Source of the DNA: Aquamicrobium sp.
Lineage (GTDB): Bacteria > Pseudomonadota > Alphaproteobacteria > Rhizobiales > Rhizobiaceae
NCBI RefSeq assembly: GCF_023954335.1
Contig: NZ_JAMLIE010000002.1
Location: 1-64,000, forward strand
Direction: 5' to 3'
DNA length: 64,000 nucleotides
Shown: positions 35,826 through 42,991 of the stretch, piece after piece
How the letters are laid out: each line of letters opens with the position of its first letter
Position numbering within the stretch: position 1 is the stretch's first letter
The notes under the pieces: generated by a model
Told to the model about the DNA's origin: nothing
Database searches by the model: none
What the model saw: only the letters and a program-made list of their open reading frames with translations
Made by a program: the position numbers and the translations under genes

Positions 35826-36301
35826 GCAAAGGAGGGAAGTTCAGCATGGTCTCTAGAACCATCTGGCGATCTACTCGCTTCGGCACCCTGACGGCGCACC
35901 GGGACAAGCTCGCCTACTTCTACTACCTGACGTGCGAGCACATGACCGCCACGGGCTGCTACCGGCTCCCTGACGGCTACGCCATAGCCGACCTTGCGTG
36001 GACGATGGAAGACTACCTCGCGGCCCGCGCGGCGGTGCTTGGGGCTGGCCTGATCGATCACGACCCGGAGACGGACGAGATCTATGTCGAGAAGTGGCTG
36101 GCGAACAATCCGCCGCGGAACCAGAAGCACGCGACCGGCATCCGCAACCTGATCTACGGCATCGAAAGCGACCGTCTGCGCGAGAAGCTAGAAGCCGACT
36201 TCCGCGATGCGTGGCAGCCGAACCCGCTCGACAATCACCCGTCGCATCGTGGCGGAAACGGCTTGACCGACACGGCCTTTTTCCGGGGCGGCAGGCCATA
36301 G
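35822..36301 (+). CDS. Candidate replication protein of the element
   Basis: 159 residues. The N-terminal half resembles winged-helix phage initiators (KLAYFYYLTCEHMTATGCYR, LPDGYAIADLAWTMEDYLAA), followed by EIYVEKWLANNPPRNQKHAT. It sits directly upstream of an A-rich, repeat-bearing non-coding stretch, as replication initiators often do. Role inferred. Confidence 0.55.
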   Translation: MSKGGKFSMVSRTIWRSTRFGTLTAHRDKLAYFYYLTCEHMTATGCYRLPDGYAIADLAWTMEDYLAARAAVLGAGLIDHDPETDEIYVEKWLANNPPRNQKHATGIRNLIYGIESDRLREKLEADFRDAWQPNPLDNHPSHRGGNGLTDTAFFRGGRP

Positions 36302-36544
36302 GGTTTCGATACCCTATCGATACAGTATGCCGACCCTATCGATATAAGGAAACGTAAACACAAACGGAAACGTAGACGGAAAAGCACACCGAAACTCAAA
36401 AAAAAAAGAAAACTGAAACGGCGCGAAATCGAAAATCGCGCAGGGCATCGCGGCGGCGATGTTCCGAGGCTCTTGAGGATGGAGCCTGTCACTACCGGCA
36501 GCACCTAAATCTGCCACGTCGAAATATTCACGAGGACCATCAGC
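36302..36544. other. Candidate replication origin of the element
   Basis: Non-coding. Direct repeats ACCCTATCGATA at 36311-36322 and 36333-36344 (22 bp apart). Then two GGAAACGTA copies, a run of ten A's near 36,396, and an inverted repeat GCGCGAAATC..., GAAAATCGCGC. Iteron-like repeats beside an A/T-rich tract fit an origin. A promoter region is the alternative. Confidence 0.45.
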
Positions 36545-36835
36545 ATGACAGAACCGATCAACTCGGATGGCGAAGCCGTGTCCGATCCAAAGCCGCTTTC
36601 TTCCCAAGCGAAATGGAACATGGAACACCCGAAAGCCATGTGGGCGCACCAGGCATTGCGATCCGCGATCAAGAAGGGGCTGATAGAACGCGGACCCTGC
36701 GAAGTATGCGGAGCTGTCCATGGTGTAGATGGAGAAGTGATCCACGGCCACCACGACGATTACGACCAGCCTATGCGCGTGCGGTGGCTATGCCGGCTGC
36801 ATCATCGGCAGGTACACAGGAGGGAAAAGGCATGA
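36545..36835 (+). CDS. HNH-like zinc protein
   Basis: 96 residues. CEVCGAVHGVDGEVIHGHHD, DYDQPMRVRWLCRLHHRQVH has the paired zinc ligands and the H-H-D-D-Y pattern of small phage HNH-fold proteins. Key catalytic residues are uncertain. It overlaps the AlpA gene by 4 bp. Confidence 0.6.
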   Translation: MTEPINSDGEAVSDPKPLSSQAKWNMEHPKAMWAHQALRSAIKKGLIERGPCEVCGAVHGVDGEVIHGHHDDYDQPMRVRWLCRLHHRQVHRREKA

Positions 36836-37044
36836 CCGACTCTCATGTGTCCCTGCTTACGGCAAGACAGGTGATGGACAGGCTCGGCGTCAGCCGCTCG
36901 ACCCTCTACGCCATGATCCGGGCTGACGAGTTTCCGAAGCCAATCCAGATTACGAGGGGCAGAGTGGGGTGGATCATGCAGGAGGTAGAGGAATGGTTCG
37001 CGGAACGTTCATCGCTGCGTCGCGGCGAAAACGGTAAAAAGTGA
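36832..37044 (+). CDS. alpA: AlpA-family transcriptional activator
   Basis: 70 residues: SLLTARQVMDRLGVSRSTLY, AMIRADEFPKPIQITRGRVG, WIMQEVEEWFAER is a textbook AlpA/MerR-like winged helix. In P4 and related satellites AlpA proteins control integrase/excisionase expression, so this is the best candidate for the excision switch. Confidence 0.85.
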   Translation: MTDSHVSLLTARQVMDRLGVSRSTLYAMIRADEFPKPIQITRGRVGWIMQEVEEWFAERSSLRRGENGKK

Positions 37045-37091
37045 GCATACATACTGTTCAATCTTGAACAAATTGTCATGCACAACGAACG

Positions 37092-37119
37092 TTGACATTT
37101 GACACAAGGCTCCTATTAT
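37092..37119 (+). promoter_or_regulatory. Sigma-70 promoter upstream of serine recombinase
   Basis: TTGACA (37092-37097), 16 bp, TATTAT (37114-37119). It lies 24 bp upstream of the recombinase ATG and is one of the best promoter matches in the element. Confidence 0.65.
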
Positions 37120-37142
37120 CGGGTCGATATGGAGCCGATGCG

Positions 37143-37799
37143 ATGAAGCGCTACGTCATCTACACCCGTGTTTCGACTGAAGATCAGGGCAAGAGCAGCC
37201 TTGGGCTTGAAGCTCAGGAGCGGGATATTGCCATCTTCCTCGCCAACTTCTCCGAAGTTCCATACGAGGTCATAGGCCGGTTCCGCGACGTGCAGTCGGG
37301 CAAGGACGATGATCGCCCGGAACTGGCGAAGGCGCTCAGGATGGCGCGGGAAACGGGGGCTGAGCTTCTTGTGGCGAAGCTGGATCGTTTGAGCCGCAAG
37401 GTGGCATTTATCGCGGCCCTGATGGACGACAAGCGGCTTTCGCTGCGTGTGGCGCAGATGCCCTACGCCGACAAGTTCCAGCTTCACATATACGCTGCGC
37501 TTGCCGAGCAAGAGCGCACATTCATCAGCGAGCGCACGCGCGCCGCTCTCCGGGCCGCAAAGGAACGCGGCGTCAAGCTTGGTGGCGCTCGCGACAAGAC
37601 CATGGCTCGCAATGCGGCGCTTAAGGCCAAGGCGGACGCCGACGCGCAGCGCGTTATGAAAGTGATCGCCCCGCTCCGGGGTGCCGGACAATCGGTCAAC
37701 TCCATTGCGGACACACTCAACGATATGTCTGTGGCAACCGCGCGCGGCGGGCGATGGACAGCCAAGCAGGTTTCGCGTGTCCTGCAACGGTCGGCGTAG
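37143..37799 (+). CDS. Serine recombinase (resolvase/invertase type)
   Basis: 218 residues from ATG 37143 behind GGAGC. The catalytic motif YTRVSTEDQGKSSLGLEAQ has the nucleophile Ser. LLVAKLDRLSRKVAFIAALM, LAEQERTFISERTRAALRAA and a C-terminal HTH (GQSVNSIADTLNDMSVATAR) complete a standard small serine recombinase. It is intact, so the element has two different recombinases. Possible roles are dimer resolution or inversion of a fibre segment. Confidence 0.88.
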   Translation: MKRYVIYTRVSTEDQGKSSLGLEAQERDIAIFLANFSEVPYEVIGRFRDVQSGKDDDRPELAKALRMARETGAELLVAKLDRLSRKVAFIAALMDDKRLSLRVAQMPYADKFQLHIYAALAEQERTFISERTRAALRAAKERGVKLGGARDKTMARNAALKAKADADAQRVMKVIAPLRGAGQSVNSIADTLNDMSVATARGGRWTAKQVSRVLQRSA

Positions 37800-37920
37800 T
37801 CAGGCCCGCACATATCCGCACCGCTGCGCATAGCGTCGCACAACTAATTGATATTGTTGAGTTTTACGCCGAATAGGGCCATATTACCCGCAGGAAAAAT
37901 TCTGCGGAAAGGCCCGCCTC

Positions 37921-38331
37921 TTGAGTGTCGAAAGCAGCACTATTGCTGATGGGAAGCCAACAACTCGCAGCCGAGTAACCAACGGTTCCGTTGTGCTGCC
38001 CGGAGTGGACGGGCGCTCGACTTGGGTTCGCCGCCTTCGCGATCTGGTAGCGCTTCACATTATCGACCTTGGCGGGGACGAAGCTATCTCCGAAGCCGAG
38101 CGCTCGCTTGTTCGCCGCGCCGCTACAATGACGGTAGAGCTTGAACGCATGGAGGCCGTATTCGCGGTCAAGGGCGAGGCTGATCCGAAAGACCTTGAGC
38201 TATACCAGCGCACGGCCGGCAACCTGCGCCGCATCCTCGAAAGCCTCGGGCTTCAGCGCAGACAGCGAGACATCACCCCGACGCTGGACGCCTACCTTGC
38301 CGCCCATGCCAAGGCACAGGAGCGCGTCTGA
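37921..38331 (+). CDS. terS: Terminase small subunit (element)
   Basis: 136 residues from TTG 37921, eight bases after GGAAAGG. STWVRRLRDLVALHIIDLGG, EAERSLVRRAATMTVELERM, YQRTAGNLRRILESLGLQRR is the conserved helical protein found directly before large terminases in rhizobial prophages. It is unlike the prophage TerS, so it should recognise different DNA. It overlaps TerL by one base. Confidence 0.7.
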   Translation: MSVESSTIADGKPTTRSRVTNGSVVLPGVDGRSTWVRRLRDLVALHIIDLGGDEAISEAERSLVRRAATMTVELERMEAVFAVKGEADPKDLELYQRTAGNLRRILESLGLQRRQRDITPTLDAYLAAHAKAQERV

Positions 38332-39839
38332 TGACGATGCCCGCGATCAGCTATTCCCAAGCCTGCCGTGACCCGAACCTGTTCGGGGAATGGTTTGCCG
38401 GCGATAGCTGGGCGACGTGGCGTGTGATCGACAAGGCCATGTTCGGGGAACCGCTGGACGATGCCGAGCTTGCCATCTTCACCGAACTGACCGGCCGGGA
38501 TGCTGCCCCGACGCAGCAGGCCCGCGAGGTCTGGATCATCGCCGGCCGCCGCTCCGGCAAGGACATCAAGACTGCATCCGTCGCCGCCTACCTCGCCACC
38601 ATCGCCGCCGGCCCCTTGGGCTTCCTGCGCCGCCTGAAGCCCGGCGAACGCGGTGTCGTGCAGGTGCTGGCGGTGGACCGCGATCAGGCCAAGGTCTGCA
38701 TGGGCTACCTGCTGGCGTTCTTTGAACTGCCCTTGCTCAAGCAGATGGTGAAATCCAGTTCCGCCGATAGCGTAGAGTTGACGAACGGTCTGGCGGTCGA
38801 GATCACGACGAACGATCAGCGCCGGGTGCGCGGCCGCACTGTCGTGGCCGTGATCTTCGATGAGGTGGCGCACTGGCGGGGCGATGATGCCGCCAACCCC
38901 GATGAGGCGGTCTATCAGGCCGTCAAGCCGGCCATGGCGACGATGCTGCCTGGAGCCATGCTGATCGGCATCAGTTCGCCCCATGCCCGTTCGGGGCTGC
39001 TGTATCGCAAGTACCGGGACAGCTACGGCAAGGACGGCAACACCCTCGTCATCAAGGCCCCGACATGGGTCATGAACCCGACCGTGCCGCGTGACAGCGA
39101 GATCATCGGGGAAGCTTTCGACGCCGATCCGGCTTGGGCATCGGCAGAGTATGGCGCGGAGTTCCGTACCGATATCGAGGCATTCCTGAGCCGCGAGGTT
39201 ATCGAGGCGTGCGTTGATCAGGGCGTGCGGGAGCGCCTGCCGGATCGCAACAAGCGCTACATCGGGTTCGTGGACCCCTCGGGCGGATCGAGCGACAGCA
39301 TGACGCTTGCGGTCGCCCATATCGAAGGCAAGACGGTGGTGCTGGACTGCATCAGGGAGATCACGCCGCCGTTCTCGCCGCAGGCGGCGGTGATCGAGTT
39401 CGTTGCGACGTTGCGCGATTATCAGTTGTCCATGGTGTTCGGTGACAACTACGGCGCGCAGTGGGTGCAGGAGGCGTTCCGCAAGATCGGTTGCGCCTAT
39501 GAGCTGGCGGGCAGGGCGAAGTCCGCCCTTTACCTCGATTTCCTGCCCATCGCCAACTCGGGGGCCGTGGCGCTGCTGGATCACAAGAAGATGGTGAACC
39601 AGTTCACCGCGCTTGAGCGGCGCTCGCAACGCGGCTCCCGTGACTCCGTTGATCACCCACGCGGCGGGCATGACGACATTGCAAACGCGGTCGCCGGTGC
39701 GGTCGCTATCGCGGCCCGAAATACTACTTCCTTCGCGGAGTTCATGTCCAGGAAGCAGCAGGAAATCCCGCCCGGATGCTGGCTGATGCCCCCCTTGCCG
39801 GATGCGCGCGAGCGCAGGGGCCGGATAGAGATCGGATAG
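38331..39839 (+). CDS. terL: Terminase large subunit (element)
   Basis: 502 residues. Walker A GRRSGKD (72-78), Walker B VVAVIFDEVAHW with D177/E178, nuclease Asp in YIGFVDPSGGSSDSM (D315), later acidic DHPRGGHDDIANAVAGAV. The body differs from the prophage TerL, but the last residues, PPGCWLMPPLPDARERRGRI, match the prophage tail PPGYWQLPPLDHGQRSGRI. This suggests docking on the same portal. Confidence 0.9.
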   Translation: MTMPAISYSQACRDPNLFGEWFAGDSWATWRVIDKAMFGEPLDDAELAIFTELTGRDAAPTQQAREVWIIAGRRSGKDIKTASVAAYLATIAAGPLGFLRRLKPGERGVVQVLAVDRDQAKVCMGYLLAFFELPLLKQMVKSSSADSVELTNGLAVEITTNDQRRVRGRTVVAVIFDEVAHWRGDDAANPDEAVYQAVKPAMATMLPGAMLIGISSPHARSGLLYRKYRDSYGKDGNTLVIKAPTWVMNPTVPRDSEIIGEAFDADPAWASAEYGAEFRTDIEAFLSREVIEACVDQGVRERLPDRNKRYIGFVDPSGGSSDSMTLAVAHIEGKTVVLDCIREITPPFSPQAAVIEFVATLRDYQLSMVFGDNYGAQWVQEAFRKIGCAYELAGRAKSALYLDFLPIANSGAVALLDHKKMVNQFTALERRSQRGSRDSVDHPRGGHDDIANAVAGAVAIAARNTTSFAEFMSRKQQEIPPGCWLMPPLPDARERRGRIEIG

Positions 39840-39852
39840 GAGAAATCATCGG

Positions 39853-40944
39853 ATGGTTGACGCAGCAATCACGCAGCCGGCCGGAGCCGCGCTTAGGAGC
39901 GATGATGGTGGGCCCCTGGACCAGCTTGGAACGCCGGCCCATACCGCCGCGAATGGTTCCGAGACCAAAACGCTCGGCACGGATACGAAGTCGCTCAGCA
40001 ACGCTATCGACAAAGCCATCAAAACCCATGCGCCCGAACGCACTACTCGCGAAAAGGCGCGCGAGAAGCAGGAGTTGGATGGGCTTGAGGATCGATATGC
40101 CAAGAACAGAAAGCTCGGCAAACTATCCGGTCCTGAAGACCGAATGCGGGCGCTGAAACAGGCAACGGCTCAGATCAAAGATAAGGAGGCGGGCAGGCTT
40201 TCTACCGATGAGCATTTCTCGGAAGCCCCGCGCCGGTTTTCTGATGACGCGAAGGCTGAATGGGCTACCACCCCCGCCGCCGTTCGGGCTGAAGTAACTC
40301 GCGCCACCCGCGAGCTTGAGGCCGGTATCGAGAAATACCGTTCCGGCGCTCAGGCATGGGAGGGAGTTCGCCAGTTCGATGCCGTAGCCCGTCAGAATGG
40401 CGGCAGCTTGCAGCAGTCGCTTTCGCAGGTTGTCGAACTGGAACGGGCGTTTCACCAGAACCCCGTCGATGGTCTTGACCGAATTTGCCGACACTTCGGT
40501 ATCGATATGCACAGTCTTGCAACGCAGATCGCGCGCATGGGGCCGGGGCAGTTGCAGCAGATGCGTTCCCAGCAGCATGTCGCCGGCCTCGCAAACCGCA
40601 TGGCGCAGAGTGAGGCGTACATTGCGCAGGCGGTAGATGGCATGCGGAGAATGACCGTGGAACAGCAGGTCCAGGCGTTCGCAGAAAAGCATCCGCGCTT
40701 CGAGGAACTGCACGAGGACATCCTACGTGAGTTGTCGGCCGGCTACGATCTGCAAACAGCCTATGACCGCGCAGAGCGTTTGAGCGGCAAGACGCAAGCG
40801 GTGGAAACCCCAAAATCTCCCGCTGTCTCAGCAGGAAAGAAATCCATCGGCGGCGCTCCATCCGCCGACAATCTCAAGCCGGCCAAGGGGCGATCCATGT
40901 CTGCAAGCGAAGCTATCCGCATTGCGATTGAGAGGTCGCGGTAG
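39853..40944 (+). CDS. Scaffold-like protein (element)
   Basis: 363 residues. Charged helical protein homologous to the prophage scaffold at 52,477: RRFSDDAKAEWATTPAAVRA aligns with ARFSSDAKAAWETAPEPVKA. The last 35 residues are nearly the same (AGKKSIGGAPSADNLKPAKG, then SMSASEAIRIAIERSR). In podophage scaffolds the C-terminus usually binds coat. The element has a scaffold but no coat gene, so it may act on helper coat. Confidence 0.78.
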   Translation: MVDAAITQPAGAALRSDDGGPLDQLGTPAHTAANGSETKTLGTDTKSLSNAIDKAIKTHAPERTTREKAREKQELDGLEDRYAKNRKLGKLSGPEDRMRALKQATAQIKDKEAGRLSTDEHFSEAPRRFSDDAKAEWATTPAAVRAEVTRATRELEAGIEKYRSGAQAWEGVRQFDAVARQNGGSLQQSLSQVVELERAFHQNPVDGLDRICRHFGIDMHSLATQIARMGPGQLQQMRSQQHVAGLANRMAQSEAYIAQAVDGMRRMTVEQQVQAFAEKHPRFEELHEDILRELSAGYDLQTAYDRAERLSGKTQAVETPKSPAVSAGKKSIGGAPSADNLKPAKGRSMSASEAIRIAIERSR

Positions 40945-40946
40945 CC

Positions 40947-41411
40947 ATGGATACGCAGGACACAACCATCCTTGATCTGCCGCCCGAGCATGCCGGCATC
41001 TTCGCGGCGCTTGCCTACCCCGGCGTCAATTACCGCACCGTCACCGACGCCCGCGTGCCGGTGTTCGTCGGAACGGCAGTGGGCAGCATCATCTACCCGC
41101 CCTTTACCGCCATGGGGCTGGACCGGCGCGGCAAGATCGTCGCGGGCGCGGTTTTCAACTGCTTTACCGGTGCGGACGTGCACGCGACCATCGCCGGCCA
41201 TGTCTGGACACGCGGCTTCCTCGCGGACGTTGGTGAGTACCTGTTCAACCAGTTGAAGGTAGAGCGGGTGACGGCGATCACGCATCAGGAAAAGGTTGTC
41301 AGGATCGCGCAGCGCCTCGGCGGGAAGGTCGAGGGCCGGCTGCGCAACCACTTCGGTCGCGGTCGCGACGGCCTCGTTATCGGTATTCTCAGAGACGATT
41401 GGAAATTCTGA
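40947..41411 (+). CDS. GNAT-family acetyltransferase (element)
   Basis: 154 residues, phage-type GNAT: DVHATIAGHVWTRGFLADVG, EYLFNQLKVERVTAITHQEK, IAQRLGGKVEGRLRNHFGRG. It occupies the same slot (just before the S74 fibre) as the GNAT at 58,358 in the prophage, though the two are only distantly alike. Substrate unknown; virion protein modification is possible. Confidence 0.75.
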   Translation: MDTQDTTILDLPPEHAGIFAALAYPGVNYRTVTDARVPVFVGTAVGSIIYPPFTAMGLDRRGKIVAGAVFNCFTGADVHATIAGHVWTRGFLADVGEYLFNQLKVERVTAITHQEKVVRIAQRLGGKVEGRLRNHFGRGRDGLVIGILRDDWKF

Positions 41412-42991
41412 TGGTTTCTTCGCCAAAAGCTCCCGATCCGTACAAGACAGCTCAGGCTCAGTCCGGCATGAACCGGGATACAGCCATCACGCAGCAGATG
41501 GTGAATATGGTCAATCAGGTCACGCCTGATGGATCGTTGACCTATGAGCAAACAGGGACAGGCGGATTTACCGACTCATCAGGAAAATGGGTTGAGGTTC
41601 CGCAATATACCTCGACACAGACGCTTTCGCCCCAGCAGCAGGCAATCAAGGATCAGCAAGACGCCGCGTCTCTCGGGCTGTCGAAGTTCGCCAATAGTCA
41701 GATTGACCGGCTGGACGGCCTGCTTGGGACGCCGTTCAACCTTTCCGGCATGCCGGGGGTTGACTCGTGGCAGCAGGTTGGGCTGCCGGGCTTCCAGCAG
41801 TTCGCTGACGCTCCCCAGCTTGCTACGTCTTTCGGTGATGCCGGTGCGATCAACCAGAACTTCGCCACGGGCTTCGGGGATGCTGGCTCGATCAATCGCA
41901 ATTTCCGCACCGGCATAGACGACGCTGGCGATATCACCACGTCCTACAACGGCGATTTCTCGGAAGACCGGCAGCGGGTCGAAGATGCGCTTATGGCGCG
42001 GATGCAGCCCCAACTGGACCGCCAGCGGCGAGGCATTGAGACCACGCTTGCCAATCAGGGCATCCGTCTCGGCTCCGACGCCTATAGCTCTGGGCAGGCT
42101 GATTTCGGGCGTCAGGTCAACGATGCCGTTCTCGGCAACATCCTCGCGGCCGGTCAGGAGCAATCGCGCCTTGTCGGCATGGAGCGCGACCGGGCGGTAT
42201 TCGAGAACGCCGCACAGGCGCAGCAATACGGCCAGAACGCCAACGATGCCGCCTTCTACAATCAGGCGCTCATGGCAGGCAACGCAGCCCAGCAGCAGAA
42301 TTACGATCAGTTGCTTGGCCGGGCGCAGTTCGGGCATCAGGGGCAGATGCTCGGCAATCAGGCGCAGCAGCAGAATTACGATCAGTTGCTTGGCCGGGCG
42401 ACATTCGGCAATGCCGCCACCCAGCAGAATTTCGCTAACCAGTTTCAGGTGACGGGCGCGAACAACCAGCTTGCGCAACAGCAGTTCGGCAACCAGATGA
42501 CCGAACAGCAGGCGCGGCTATCGGCGCAGCAGCAGGCGCAGAACGCATATTTGCAGCAGCAGTTCGCACTGCGAAACCAGCCGATTAACGAGATTACGGC
42601 TCTATTGTCTGGCTCTCAGGTCAGCCAGCCGAATTTCACCAATACACCTCAGACAGGCGTTGCCGGCGTCGATTATACAGGCCTGGTAAACCAGCAGTAC
42701 CAAGCGGAAGTAGCCAATCATCAGGCGAAGATGGGGGGCATCTTCGGGCTGCTGTCAGCCCCGTTCGGAATGTTCAACTTCACGTCCGACCGCCGGCTCA
42801 AGGAAGACATCGAGCCGGTCGGCAAGCTCGACAACGGTCTCACGGTCTATCGCTACCGGATGAAGGGCGATCCCCGCTTCCAGATCGGTCTCATGGCCGA
42901 CGAGGTTGAGCAGATCGCGCCGGAGGCAGTCGGGGAACGTCCTGACGGCTTCAAGACGGTCAATTACCTCATGGCAACGGAGGCGGCATAA
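41411..42991 (+). CDS. Fibre/tail protein with S74 chaperone domain (element)
   Basis: 526 residues. The N-terminus is MVSSPKAPDPYKTAQAQSGM. The middle is Gln/Asn-rich with helical repeats (QNANDAAFYNQALMAGNAAQ; QQQNYDQLLGRAQFG and QQQNYDQLLGRATFG in tandem). The C-terminal Peptidase_S74 domain starts SDRRLKEDIEPVGKLDNGL, followed by FQIGLMADEVEQIAPEAVGE. About 660 bp of its DNA is nearly identical to the prophage gene at 58,835. Start chosen at 41411, overlapping the GNAT stop. Confidence 0.82.
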   Translation: MVSSPKAPDPYKTAQAQSGMNRDTAITQQMVNMVNQVTPDGSLTYEQTGTGGFTDSSGKWVEVPQYTSTQTLSPQQQAIKDQQDAASLGLSKFANSQIDRLDGLLGTPFNLSGMPGVDSWQQVGLPGFQQFADAPQLATSFGDAGAINQNFATGFGDAGSINRNFRTGIDDAGDITTSYNGDFSEDRQRVEDALMARMQPQLDRQRRGIETTLANQGIRLGSDAYSSGQADFGRQVNDAVLGNILAAGQEQSRLVGMERDRAVFENAAQAQQYGQNANDAAFYNQALMAGNAAQQQNYDQLLGRAQFGHQGQMLGNQAQQQNYDQLLGRATFGNAATQQNFANQFQVTGANNQLAQQQFGNQMTEQQARLSAQQQAQNAYLQQQFALRNQPINEITALLSGSQVSQPNFTNTPQTGVAGVDYTGLVNQQYQAEVANHQAKMGGIFGLLSAPFGMFNFTSDRRLKEDIEPVGKLDNGLTVYRYRMKGDPRFQIGLMADEVEQIAPEAVGERPDGFKTVNYLMATEAA

